Below are positions 1 through 9,791 of a stretch of DNA of 64,000 nucleotides, piece after piece. The DNA is from Pseudomonas fulva. GTDB taxonomy: Bacteria; Pseudomonadota; Gammaproteobacteria; Pseudomonadales; Pseudomonadaceae. The first letter of the stretch is position 1. Each line of letters opens with the position of its first letter. The notes beneath the pieces are model-generated. The model was not told where the DNA came from and ran no database searches. It saw nothing but the letters and a program-made list of their open reading frames with translations. A program made the position numbers and the translations under genes. Location of the stretch: the NCBI RefSeq assembly GCF_015680705.1, contig NZ_JADNYP010000008.1:62001-126000 (forward strand). The letters are read 5' to 3'.

Positions 1-131
1 AATTTTTATCCACTTCGTCGCGCTTCTGCTTCGATTCATTTTGTTTCCCTGTTACCCGCTTGCGCCCTGCCGGGGTGCGGGGGCGGTAACACTTTGGTCA
101 TAGTCGCAAGCCACTGGCTCAAGCCACAGGC

Positions 132-155
132 AAAAGCAGACCGGCGTCGCGGTCT
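132..155 (-). terminator. Intrinsic terminator of the acrylyl-CoA reductase-like gene
   Basis: On the minus strand a 6-bp perfect stem (AGACCG / CGGTCT, 6-nt loop) is followed by GCTTTT. It lies about 24 bp past the stop codon of the gene ending at 179, as expected for a Rho-independent terminator. The rest of positions 1-178 holds no gene I can support. Confidence 0.6.
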
Positions 156-178
156 CGCTCTTGCTTGCAGCCCACGGC

Positions 179-1162
179 TCACCGATCGACGTCGACGACG
201 ATCCGCCCCCGCACCTGCCCGGCAAGCAGACGGTTGGCCGTTGCGATGACCTCATCCAGGCCAATCTCCTCGGTGATGAGGTCCAGCTGGGGCAGGTCCA
301 GGGCATCGGCCAGGCGCTGCCAGGCCTCGATGCGACGCTGGTAGGGCTGAGTCACGCTGTTGATGCCCAGCAGGCTGACACCGCGCAGGATGAAGGGCGC
401 CACCGACGCCGGGAAATCCATGCCCTGGGCCAATCCGCAGGCGGCGACAGCGCCTTCGGCCTGGGTGCCGGCGCAGACGTTGGCCAGGGTATGGCTGCCG
501 ACCGAATCGATGGCGCCGGCCCAACGCTCCTTGCTCAGCGGGCGACCGGGCGAGGACAGTTCCGAGCGTTCGATGATGCGGCTGGCACCCAGCTGCTCGA
601 GGTAGCCGGCTTCTTGCATCCGGCCGGTAGCAGCGATCACTTCGTAACCGGCCCGCGCCAGCAGGCTGATGGCGAAGCTGCCGACGCCGCCACTGGCCCC
701 GGTGACCAGGATTGGCCCGTGCTGCGGTTGCAGGCCGTGGTGCTGCAAGGCCATCAGACAGAGCATGGCGGTATAGCCGGCGGTGCCGATGGCCATGCAC
801 TGGCGCTCGTCCAGCCCAGCCGGCAATGGGATCAGCCAGTCGCCTTTGAGCCGCGCCCGCTGCGCCAGGCCGCCCCAGTGACTCTCGCCGACCCCCCAGC
901 CATTGAGCAACACGCGGTCGCCAGCCTGGTAGGCGGGATGGCTGCTGTGCTCGACCGTACCGGCCAGGTCGATGCCTGGCACCATGGGAAACTGCCGGAC
1001 CACCGGGCTCTTGCCGCTGATGGCCAGGCCATCCTTGTAGTTCAGCGTGCTGTAGGCGACCCGGACGGTGACATCGCCGTCGGGCAGGCGGGCGTCTTCC
1101 AGCTCGGCAAGTTCGACCTTCTGCTCGTGTTCGTGCTTGTCGATCAGGATTGCCTTGTACAT
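179..1162 (-). CDS. acuI: YhdH/AcuI-type quinone oxidoreductase (acrylyl-CoA reductase family)
   Basis: This is a zinc-independent medium-chain dehydrogenase/reductase of 327 aa, the usual YhdH/AcuI length. Family members reduce acryloyl-CoA to propanoyl-CoA with NADPH in the cytosol, a detoxification step in 3-hydroxypropionate and DMSP metabolism. The N-terminal GroES-like half contains NYKDGLA (about 41-47), and the Rossmann half has the nucleotide motif GASGGVG at 155-161. The ATG at 1162 was chosen because AAGGAGA precedes it and the family starts MYKA; a longer in-frame extension is possible but lacks homology. It appears monocistronic. Substrate assignment is by family only. Confidence 0.85.
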   Translation of the reverse strand: MYKAILIDKHEHEQKVELAELEDARLPDGDVTVRVAYSTLNYKDGLAISGKSPVVRQFPMVPGIDLAGTVEHSSHPAYQAGDRVLLNGWGVGESHWGGLAQRARLKGDWLIPLPAGLDERQCMAIGTAGYTAMLCLMALQHHGLQPQHGPILVTGASGGVGSFAISLLARAGYEVIAATGRMQEAGYLEQLGASRIIERSELSSPGRPLSKERWAGAIDSVGSHTLANVCAGTQAEGAVAACGLAQGMDFPASVAPFILRGVSLLGINSVTQPYQRRIEAWQRLADALDLPQLDLITEEIGLDEVIATANRLLAGQVRGRIVVDVDR

Positions 1163-1322
1163 CGGTGTTCTCCTTCGTGAGCCATCGTGGCGATTGCGCT
1201 TGGTGCATGATGATGATGCCGGCAAGCGCCACGCGATACTGCACTTTTTGCCGATGCGAGGCTCTATGCAGGGCAAGGCCTAGCCGATTCCCGGCTTGGC
1301 CACCGATCGTCGACCTTGTCTC

Positions 1323-2054
1323 ATGCCTGTCCGTGCCTCTTACCGCGTCCGTCGCCTGCTACTGCCAGGCCTGCTGCTCTGCCTGGCCGGCTGTACCCAG
1401 CAGCAAGGCCGGGACATCGTCAACCAGCTGGGTGCAGGCACGCCACGCGAACTGTTCCAGACCAGCGTCGACCGCATGGCCACGCTGGCCATGCAGGACA
1501 ACCTGCAAAGCCTGTACGTGCTGATGGACAAGCTCTATCTGCGCAATCCCAACCAGTTGCAGCGGTCGGGCTTCGTCGATGCGGCCACGGCCGAGCGGCA
1601 GATTCGTCTTGCCATCGAGCAGAGCCGGCCGCTGCCGCAGCTAGGCCAGCGCCGCGACCTGGCTGCCTTGAGCTATGCGCTCGATCCGCAATTTCGCGGT
1701 GATCGGGTCGGCGCGTTCATCTACGCGATCGGCAGCATGCTGATCACCGCCCATGGCGGCCGCACCGAGTTCTTCATGACCGATACCATCGACCCGCTGT
1801 TCGTCAACAATGCGGCGCGCAATATCGAGAAGGCCACCTGGATGCTCGGCCAGCGCCAGGATGCCAACGGCGTGCTGCTGCTGTTTTCCAACGAAATCTC
1901 GGAAGAGGGCAGCAACCTGAGCTTCGCCGTGGAGTTCGGCAAGATCGTCGCGCGGCTCGACCTGATTGCCCAGATGCTCGACGAGCGCTACCGGCGTATC
2001 GGTCTGAACTACGCCCAGAGCCTGCTGTTCATGAATTTCCTGCCCGTGCAGTGA
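1323..2054 (+). CDS. Predicted lipoprotein of unknown function
   Basis: A 243-aa protein with a basic n-region, a leucine-rich h-region and the lipobox LAGC, placing the lipidated cysteine at residue 24. It is therefore exported and probably anchored in the outer membrane. I do not recognise a catalytic domain; the mature part looks alpha-helical. The ATG at 1323 places the signal peptide at the very N-terminus, while an upstream in-frame TTG at 1296 would push it inside the protein. It is convergent with the alpha/beta hydrolase gene, with 3 bp between stops. Confidence 0.7.
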   Translation: MPVRASYRVRRLLLPGLLLCLAGCTQQQGRDIVNQLGAGTPRELFQTSVDRMATLAMQDNLQSLYVLMDKLYLRNPNQLQRSGFVDAATAERQIRLAIEQSRPLPQLGQRRDLAALSYALDPQFRGDRVGAFIYAIGSMLITAHGGRTEFFMTDTIDPLFVNNAARNIEKATWMLGQRQDANGVLLLFSNEISEEGSNLSFAVEFGKIVARLDLIAQMLDERYRRIGLNYAQSLLFMNFLPVQ

Positions 2055-2057
2055 CGC

Positions 2058-2942
2058 TTACAGCAAGGCATCGATGGCCTGGCGGTACTGCCGGCCCGCC
2101 ACGCGCATGCTGTTGTTGTGGCTGGCGCCAGGGACCAGCAGCAAGGTCTTGGGCTGCGGCGCGGCATCGAACAGGGTCTGGCTGAAGCGTGGCGGCACGT
2201 AGCGGTCGTCCAGGCCATGCACCAGCAGCAAGGGCATGCCGATGTCCTGGATCTTGTCCAGCGAATCGAATTTCTGCGACAGCAACCAGCGGATCGGCAG
2301 GCTGGTATCGGCCACCGCGGCGGCGACATCGCCCAGCGAGGTGAAAGTCGATTCGAGGATCAAGCCGCGTACCGGCACCGCCTTGCCTGCTTTGCGTGCC
2401 TGGCGCGAAAGCTCCGCGGCGAGGTCCACGGCGATCGCGCCGCCTAGGGAATGGCCGAAGATCAGGCGCTTGGCTGGGGAAGGCTGGAGTTCGGCGAAGC
2501 GCTCCCAGGCAATGCGCGCGTCTTCATAGACCGAGGCTTCCGATGGCAGGCCGCCACGGCTCTGGCCGAAGCCGCGATAGTCGATGGCCAGGACCGAGTA
2601 GCCCATGGCGTGCAGCTGCTCGATACGCAACAGCTGGCCGGTGAGATTCCAGCGCACGCCGTGCAGGTAGAGCACCGCCGGTGCATCGCTGCGCCTGGCT
2701 GGCCACCACCAGGCATGCAGGCTCTGCCCTTTGTCGAAGCTGCGCGGGCGCAAGTCCAACTCCTGGACACCTGCCGGCAGCCCATGGAACCAGCTGGCCG
2801 GGCCAGGTTCGATACGGAATACCAGTTCGCGCTCCTTGTGCTGCAGCACGCCACAGCCCGCCGGTAGCCCCACTACCAGCACAATCGCGATCGACCAGCT
2901 CAGCCAGCGACGCTTGAACGATGTACGCAACGCGTTGACCAT
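2058..2942 (-). CDS. Alpha/beta hydrolase, membrane-anchored (BEM46/YfhR-like)
   Basis: A 294-aa serine hydrolase. Residues 14-32 form a single hydrophobic segment ending in PAGC, so the protein is either N-terminally membrane-anchored or a non-canonical lipoprotein. The rest is an alpha/beta fold: an oxyanion-side LYLHG motif near 91-95, nucleophile elbow GHSLGG at 163-168 (Ser165), acidic residue in HGLDDRYVP (about 243-251) and His275 in GASHNN. The substrate is unknown. The ATG at 2942 has GGAG just upstream; a longer ORF reaching 3062 has no such support. Confidence 0.8.
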   Translation of the reverse strand: MVNALRTSFKRRWLSWSIAIVLVVGLPAGCGVLQHKERELVFRIEPGPASWFHGLPAGVQELDLRPRSFDKGQSLHAWWWPARRSDAPAVLYLHGVRWNLTGQLLRIEQLHAMGYSVLAIDYRGFGQSRGGLPSEASVYEDARIAWERFAELQPSPAKRLIFGHSLGGAIAVDLAAELSRQARKAGKAVPVRGLILESTFTSLGDVAAAVADTSLPIRWLLSQKFDSLDKIQDIGMPLLLVHGLDDRYVPPRFSQTLFDAAPQPKTLLLVPGASHNNSMRVAGRQYRQAIDALL

Positions 2943-3096
2943 GGACAACTCCGCCTGGCGGCCCCAGAGGCTGGCAGCCAATACGATACCAGTCTCTGCG
3001 CCACCGCGCAGTTCATGAGCGCTATGCCGCCAGGGCTGGCGGGCCCGGACGTCGTGGCCCATCGACGTGGCGGGACTGGCCCGATGGCCCTGCGCA

Positions 3097-4017
3097 CTAG
3101 CCGGCCTGCGCCGCTAGCCAGGCGTGAATCTGTGGCAGGGTCGCGGTAGCGCCTCCGCAGACGATCACCAAGGGCTGTCGATAGTCCTTGAGCGCGCCGC
3201 TCTGATAGGCCACCGCCAGGGCAGCACCACAGGCGGGCTCGACCAGCAGCCGGTGGTCGAGCAGGAAGCGCTCGCAAGCCTCGAGGGCTTCGCGGTCACT
3301 GACCAGGCGGCTGACGACCGGATGGCGCCTGGTGCATTCCAGGGCCTGACGCGCCACGCGCTTGGCACCGAGCGAGGTGGCGATCGAGTCGATCCGCTCC
3401 AGTTCGACCAGATCGTCGGCCTCCATCGCCGCGCGCAACGAAGCTGCGCCATGGGTTTCCACCGCCACCACCGGCACCTCGTTCCAGCCATTGCGCTGCA
3501 AACCTTCGACCACGCCGCTGAGCAGGCCGCCACCGCCGACCGACAACACCACGGCATCAGGCTTGAAGGAGCTTTCGGCGACCTCGTCGATCAGGCTGGC
3601 ATGGCCGGCCCAGAGCAGCGGATCGTCGAATGGATGGATGAAGGCGTCGTCCGGGCCTACCAGGCTCTGCGCCAGCTCGTTGGCTTCTTGCCAGGAGCTG
3701 CCATGGACGATCACCTTGGCACCTTCCAGTTGCAGCAGTGCCTTGGCCCGCTCGGTGGTGGTCTGCGGGACGACCACGGTGACCGCGACGTCCAGGTGCC
3801 GACCGGCATACGCCACGGCCAGGCCAGCGTTGCCGCCGGAAGACGAAACGAAGTGCCTGGCGCCATGCTGGTGGTGGACCTGACAGGCGTGGCCGACGCC
3901 GCGCAGCTTGAACGAGCCGCAGGGTTGCAGGGCATCGAGCTTGAGCCAGGTCTGACGCCCTGCAGCCAGCGTCAATGGACGGGATTCGATCAAGGGCGTG
4001 TGGATATGCAAGGGCAT
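3097..4017 (-). CDS. PLP-dependent L-serine/L-threonine dehydratase, mammalian SDS-like
   Basis: A fold-type II PLP enzyme of 306 aa, expected to deaminate L-serine (and L-threonine) to pyruvate (2-oxobutyrate) and ammonia. The PLP lysine is K37 in GSFKLRG, the phosphate/substrate loop SSSGGNAG is at about 58-65, and a glycine loop SVGGGGLL and a C-terminal CGG motif follow. Read by eye, the sequence resembles animal liver serine dehydratase closely, including the PFDDPL..GHAS and VEPACGAALA stretches. It lies 28 bp downstream of the DauR-like regulator gene on the same strand and is probably co-transcribed with it. Start 4017 is favoured by CGGAGC; an upstream ATG at 4041 is possible. Confidence 0.85.
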   Translation of the reverse strand: MPLHIHTPLIESRPLTLAAGRQTWLKLDALQPCGSFKLRGVGHACQVHHQHGARHFVSSSGGNAGLAVAYAGRHLDVAVTVVVPQTTTERAKALLQLEGAKVIVHGSSWQEANELAQSLVGPDDAFIHPFDDPLLWAGHASLIDEVAESSFKPDAVVLSVGGGGLLSGVVEGLQRNGWNEVPVVAVETHGAASLRAAMEADDLVELERIDSIATSLGAKRVARQALECTRRHPVVSRLVSDREALEACERFLLDHRLLVEPACGAALAVAYQSGALKDYRQPLVIVCGGATATLPQIHAWLAAQAG

Positions 4018-4045
4018 GCGAAGCTCCGGTGGCAGGCGCAAGGGA

Positions 4046-4759
4046 TCAGTCTCGGGCGGCGCTGTCGGCGCCGCGCAGTTGCTCGAGGTAGTTGTAGACG
4101 GTATAGCGGGTCACCCCCAGGGCCGAGGCTGCTTTTTCCACACCGCCCTTGACGATGAACAGGCCGCGCTCCTGCATGACGCGCACTGCCTCGCGCTTGG
4201 CGGCCTTGTTCATGCGACCCTGGCCGCAGCGCTGCAGGGCATCGGCGATGATCTGGTTCATCAGCGCGGCCAGGTTGCCTGGCTCGGCGCCTGCCTGGTC
4301 GAACGCCGCTATTCGGGCGGACGTTGCGCCTAGTGGCTGCAGACCGTGCAGAAGGTCCAGCGCGGCTTGCAGGCCCCCGAGGTCGGTGTTGATGCACAGG
4401 CTGGCGAAGGGGCGTCCGTGGCTATCTCGGAACAAGGCAGTGGCGCTTCGCAGCGTGCGTCCCTTGAGGTGGGTCGGGTAGTCGGGAACGACCACTGGCT
4501 GGCAGTCGTCCTGTCGCTCGCAGGCACGCATCAGGGCCTGGAAACCCTGGTCCTGTTCTGGCGCGGCGAGGATCGGGCTGCCTACGGCGCGCCCCGAGAC
4601 ATGACCATTGACGATGGCGACCACCGAATGCTCCGGGTCGTCCAGGTCGTGCAGGAGGATCTCGACGTTGCGTCCGATGACGCTTTCCAAGGCCTGGAGG
4701 GTGGCCTTGAGGGTAGTGAAGACCAGCTGGCGCTCGTGGAAATGATCGGGAACAGTCAT
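4046..4759 (-). CDS. YheO/DauR-family PAS-HTH transcriptional regulator
   Basis: A 237-aa regulator with an N-terminal YheO-like PAS domain (about 10-125, containing NVEILLHDLDDPEHSVVAIVNGHVSGR) and a C-terminal DNA-binding domain (about 170-230, with GVEKAASALGVTRYTVYNYL as helix-turn-helix). In P. aeruginosa the relative DauR represses D-arginine catabolism. Here the regulator sits directly upstream of an SDS-like serine dehydratase, so control of serine or a related hydroxy-amino acid is a reasonable inference. Its start codon is only 4 bp from a 44-bp inverted repeat (4764-4807), which suggests autoregulation. There is no clear Shine-Dalgarno. Confidence 0.82.
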   Translation of the reverse strand: MTVPDHFHERQLVFTTLKATLQALESVIGRNVEILLHDLDDPEHSVVAIVNGHVSGRAVGSPILAAPEQDQGFQALMRACERQDDCQPVVVPDYPTHLKGRTLRSATALFRDSHGRPFASLCINTDLGGLQAALDLLHGLQPLGATSARIAAFDQAGAEPGNLAALMNQIIADALQRCGQGRMNKAAKREAVRVMQERGLFIVKGGVEKAASALGVTRYTVYNYLEQLRGADSAARD

Positions 4760-4763
4760 TGGT

Positions 4764-4807
4764 GGAATTCAACACCATGTAGAATTGCTACATGATGTTG
4801 AAATTCC
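4764..4807. promoter_or_regulatory. Long near-perfect inverted repeat upstream of the DauR-like gene
   Basis: The two arms, about 19 and 20 nt, pair except for one bulge and one mismatch around the 5-nt centre AATTG. The inner part is CATGTAG/CTACATG; the outer part is GGAATT..AACA/TGTTGAAATTCC. It ends 4 bp before the start codon of the minus-strand regulator gene. No T-run follows on either strand, so an operator or a translation-masking hairpin fits better than a terminator. Confidence 0.6.
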
Positions 4808-4943
4808 AGGCGAGCGTCAAGCCGATAGCTCGCGCCCCCGCACGAGCCTGCGCTTCATTTCATCCTCACGGCAGGTTCGTCCGGCCACCCTTGGCCGAGC
4901 GGGGTTGCCGAAGCCGTCCGAGACGCTCCCTGGCGTCTGCTTT

Positions 4944-6650
4944 TCAACCTGCCAGCGGTGGCGTGCGTGGCGGGACCATGCGACGGTTGCCGGTGGCCTC
5001 GAATGCGGCGCCATAGCGCAGCAGCGCCGAGTCGTCGTAGGCCCGACCCGCGATGGTCAGGCCCACCGGCATGCCGATGTCCGCCATCACCCCCATCGGC
5101 ACGGTCACGGTCGGCACGCCCAGGTGCCGGATGGCCAGGTTGCCATTGGCTACCCAGACCCCGTTGCTCCAGGCGATGTCCGCGGAAACCGGGTTGACAT
5201 CAGCATCCGCGGGCCCCACGTCGGCCACGGTGGGAAAGACCACCGCATCCAGGCCGAGCGCGTCCATCCAATCCTCCAGATCGAGCTTGCGGGTGCGCTC
5301 CAGGCCGCGCAAGCCATCGGGCAGGGTCGGGATCTGGTCCCAGGACTTGAGTCCGCGGCGGGCCATGTTCACATATTCGTCCATGCCCGCGGCCAGGTCG
5401 TCCTCGCGGTTGGGCAGAGTGCCTGGGTCATGCGGGAAGATCCGTGGCCCGTCGACATCGGCCAGGCGATTGAGCCTGGGGTCGTCGTTGGCGCGCAGGA
5501 AGTCGTCGAAAGCCCAGCCGGACAGTTCCCACAGCTCGTCATGCAGGAACTCGGGCGAGACGATGCCACGGTTGAACACGGTTGGCGCGCCCGGGCGGTC
5601 GCCTTCGCAATTGGACACCAGGGGGAAATCCACTTCGACCACCTCGGCGCCGGCGCCCTCGAGTGCCTGGCGGGCCTGCTTCCACAATTCGATGACGCTG
5701 GCACGGGTGTGGATGCGCTGGCCGGTCGGGCCGCCGATACCAGGCTTTTCGGCGCTGCCTGCCTGCGGGTCGGCATTGATGTACATGCGCGGCACGCCGA
5801 AGCGCTTGCCGCGCAGCGCACCGGCATCGGCCGCCAGGTCAAGGTAGCAAGCCGGGCGCACCGAGGATGCCGAGGGAATCGGCACCCAAGGTTGCAGACG
5901 CCAGAGGTCGCCACGGGTATCGGGGTCGTCGGCGACCACCACATCGAGCACTTGCAGCAGGTCGGCCATGGTCCGCGCATAAGGCACGACCACGTCCATG
6001 GTCGGGGTCAGTGGCCAGTTGCCACGCACCGAGATCACCCCGCGCGATGGCGTGTAGGCGCACAGCCCATTGTTCGATGCAGGGCCCCGGCCGCTCGACC
6101 AGGTTTCTTCGGCCAGGCCGAACGCCGAGAAGCTGGCCGCGGTGGCGGTACCGGCGCCATTGGACGAACCAGAGGCGAAGGGCGCGGTGAGGTAGGCAGC
6201 GTTGTACGGGCTTTCGGCGCGACCGTAGACGCCGCGCTGCATGCCACCGTTGGCCATCGGCGGCATGTTGGTCTTGCCCAGGCAGATGGCCCCGGCGGCA
6301 CGCAGGCGCTCGATGGTGAAGGCGTCGCGCTGCGCGACCAGCTCGGCGAAGGCCGGGCTGCCCGAGGCGGCAGTCAGGCCCTTGACCAGGTAGCTGTCCT
6401 TGGCGGTATAGGGAATGCCGTCGAGCGGCCCGAGGCACTCGCCTCGCGCCCTGCGGGCGTCGGACGCTTCGGCCTCCTGGAGCGCTGCTGGATTGCGCAC
6501 CACCACGGCGTTGAGGGCGGTGGCGGTATCGGTTCCATCGTAGGCATCGATGCGGGCCAGGTAGGCCTTGACCAGCTCGACCGCGGTCGTGCGGCCAGAG
6601 GCCAGCGCCTCGCGCAATGTTGCAATGGAAACCTCGGTTACCTCGATCAT
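4944..6650 (-). CDS. Amidase-signature family hydrolase
   Basis: A 568-aa cytosolic amidase of the Ser-cisSer-Lys family. The catalytic lysine is K84 in YTAKDSY, the bridging serine is in GSSNGAG (S162/S163), and the nucleophile should be S186 in TWSSGRGPAS; the 23-24 residue spacing matches the family. The segment normally written GTDTGGS is diverged (EETWSSG), as in several long fungal-like amidases, so the amide substrate cannot be named. The gene precedes the DauR-like regulator on the same strand but is separated from it by 184 bp, so co-regulation is uncertain. Confidence 0.82.
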   Translation of the reverse strand: MIEVTEVSIATLREALASGRTTAVELVKAYLARIDAYDGTDTATALNAVVVRNPAALQEAEASDARRARGECLGPLDGIPYTAKDSYLVKGLTAASGSPAFAELVAQRDAFTIERLRAAGAICLGKTNMPPMANGGMQRGVYGRAESPYNAAYLTAPFASGSSNGAGTATAASFSAFGLAEETWSSGRGPASNNGLCAYTPSRGVISVRGNWPLTPTMDVVVPYARTMADLLQVLDVVVADDPDTRGDLWRLQPWVPIPSASSVRPACYLDLAADAGALRGKRFGVPRMYINADPQAGSAEKPGIGGPTGQRIHTRASVIELWKQARQALEGAGAEVVEVDFPLVSNCEGDRPGAPTVFNRGIVSPEFLHDELWELSGWAFDDFLRANDDPRLNRLADVDGPRIFPHDPGTLPNREDDLAAGMDEYVNMARRGLKSWDQIPTLPDGLRGLERTRKLDLEDWMDALGLDAVVFPTVADVGPADADVNPVSADIAWSNGVWVANGNLAIRHLGVPTVTVPMGVMADIGMPVGLTIAGRAYDDSALLRYGAAFEATGNRRMVPPRTPPLAG

Positions 6651-6730
6651 GCTGTCACCAGTCTGTAGGCAGGTGGGGTGATGTAGGTTTGTACGACAAG
6701 TGCCGCGGCGGTCAGGCTGCGTTTGGAACA

Positions 6731-6752
6731 GGCTGGCAGTTGTCTGCCAGCC
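6731..6752. repeat. 8-bp perfect hairpin upstream of the amidase gene
   Basis: GGCTGGCA and TGCCAGCC are separated by 6 nt. It lies in the amidase promoter region, about 80 bp from the start codon, so it could be an operator or a second terminator of the upstream MFS transcript. No T-run accompanies it. Confidence 0.35.
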
Positions 6753-6898
6753 GTGATCTGCGCTGGCTGATTTCTTCTAGCCTGGCCTGATCGCCACTGG
6801 GCGGCCTGACGTACAAACTCTGGTGATCGAAGTGTAACAAGAAGCCTTCACGCGCCGCAGTCTGGCGTGCCGGCAATGGTCGTTTGCAGCGTGGCATA

Positions 6899-6932
6899 GA
6901 GGCGGGCGCCGCGCTTGGCCGCAGCCCGCCTC
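6899..6932 (-). terminator. Probable terminator of the MFS transporter gene
   Basis: A 9-bp perfect stem (GAGGCGGGC / GCCCGCCTC) with a 16-nt loop begins about 12 bp past the MFS stop codon on the minus strand. There is no clean U-tract. Confidence 0.45.
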
Positions 6933-6943
6933 GCTCGCAAGAC

Positions 6944-8443
6944 TCAGCTCATGCCAGCCACGCTTGCATCGCCCGGCTCGTGCACCTGGGAAAGGGGCCG
7001 GGCCACATGTTCGAGCGACTTGCGCTCGGCGGCCGTGCCCCAGATCGCCTGCACGACGGCGGCGATGATCATCAGCGCGGCGCCGATCACGTAGCCATAG
7101 AAGACGTTGGTGCGGCTACCGGTTTCGATCAGCGCGCCGAACAGGGTCGGGCCGATCATGCCCCCCAGCCCGGTGCCGAAGGCATAGAACACGGCGATGG
7201 CCAGGGCGCGGATTTCCAGCGGGAAGGTCTCCGCCACGGTCAGGTAGGCGGAGCTGGCGGCAGCCGAGGCGAAGAAGAAGATCACCATCCAGGCGATGGT
7301 CTGCTGCGTGACATCGAGCAGCTGCTGCTGGAACAGGTAGCCGCTCAGGGTGAGCAGCACCCCGGACAGAAAGAAGGTCGAGCTGATCATGATGCGCCGG
7401 CCGACCACGTCGAACAGCCGGCCCAGCAGCAACGGGCCGCAGAAGTTGCCAAGGGCGAATGGCAGCACGTACCAGCCGATGTGCTGCGAGGGCACATCGT
7501 AGAAGTCCGTCAGCACCAGGGCATAGGTGAAGAAGATCGCGTTGTAGAAGAACGCCTGGGCGGTCAGCAAGGTCAGTCCGACCAGTGCCCGCTGGCGATG
7601 GCCGACGAACAGGCTGTGGAACACTTCCTTGAGCGGCGTATGGTCCCGGGCTCGCAGGCGCAGCGGCTGGCCCTCCACGGGCGGGACGGGGATGCCGCGT
7701 TCATGGTAGTGCCGCTCGATGTTGGCGACGATACGTTCAGCCTCTTCGGGCTGGTTGTGGATCATCAGCCAGCGCGGGCTCTCGGGAATCCACAGGCGCA
7801 TCAGCAGGATCACCAGGCCTAGCACCGCGCCGATGCCGAAGCACAGGCGCCAGCCCGTCTCGCTGTCGATCGTGGTCGGGTCGAGCAGCACGATCGAGCC
7901 GGCCGCGCCCAGTGCCGCGCCGACCCAGAAGGTGCCGTTGATGGTCAGGTCGACCCAGCCACGGTAGCGGGCCGGGGTGAACTCCTGGATGGTCGAGTTG
8001 ATTGCGGTGTATTCCCCGCCGATGCCGGCGCCGGTCAGAAAGCGGAACAGCAGAAAACTCCACAGGTTCCAGGAAAAGGCCGTGGCTGCCGTGGCGGCGA
8101 TGTACAGGAACAAGGTGATGAAGAACAGCTTGCGCCGGCCCAGGCGGTCGGTGAGCCAGCCGAAGAACAGCGCGCCCAGTACCGCCCCGGCGATGTACAC
8201 GGCGCCGGCCAGGCCGATGTCGGTGTTGCTCATGTTCAGCACCGGGCTGTCCTTGAGCGCGCCGGATACCGAGCCGGCCAGTGTCACCTCCAGCCCGTCG
8301 AGCAGCCAGGTGATGCCCAGGGCGAACACCAGCAAGGTATGGAAGCGGGTCCATGGAAGTCGGTCGAGGCGTGCCGGGATATCGGTGGCGTAGTGACGTT
8401 CGTCCGTGGAATCGGTGGGTTCGCGCACAGCTTTGGTCGTCAT
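6944..8443 (-). CDS. MFS transporter, sugar-porter/aromatic-acid symporter type
   Basis: A 499-aa inner-membrane transporter with about 12 hydrophobic segments. Family signatures are DRLGRRK in the loop between segments 2 and 3, the RFLTGAGIGGEYTAINS region of segment 4-5, and a soluble central loop (about 240-290). This pattern is common to metabolite:H+ symporters taking up sugars or aromatic acids. CAGGAG precedes the ATG. It is divergent from a carbohydrate-selective porin gene 127 bp away, and the pair may serve the same substrate, outer and inner membrane respectively. The ligand is not determinable from sequence. Confidence 0.82.
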   Translation of the reverse strand: MTTKAVREPTDSTDERHYATDIPARLDRLPWTRFHTLLVFALGITWLLDGLEVTLAGSVSGALKDSPVLNMSNTDIGLAGAVYIAGAVLGALFFGWLTDRLGRRKLFFITLFLYIAATAATAFSWNLWSFLLFRFLTGAGIGGEYTAINSTIQEFTPARYRGWVDLTINGTFWVGAALGAAGSIVLLDPTTIDSETGWRLCFGIGAVLGLVILLMRLWIPESPRWLMIHNQPEEAERIVANIERHYHERGIPVPPVEGQPLRLRARDHTPLKEVFHSLFVGHRQRALVGLTLLTAQAFFYNAIFFTYALVLTDFYDVPSQHIGWYVLPFALGNFCGPLLLGRLFDVVGRRIMISSTFFLSGVLLTLSGYLFQQQLLDVTQQTIAWMVIFFFASAAASSAYLTVAETFPLEIRALAIAVFYAFGTGLGGMIGPTLFGALIETGSRTNVFYGYVIGAALMIIAAVVQAIWGTAAERKSLEHVARPLSQVHEPGDASVAGMS

Positions 8444-8462
8444 GGCAACTCCTGTTCGCTGA

Positions 8463-9782
<1,320 letters not shown>

Positions 9783-9791
9783 CGCGCTCGT

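Noticed and set aside
4785..6668. 627-residue plus-strand ORF opposite the amidase
   Set aside because: Arises from high-GC third-position bias on the opposite strand of a real amidase gene; composition is Arg/Gly/His-rich and non-conserved.
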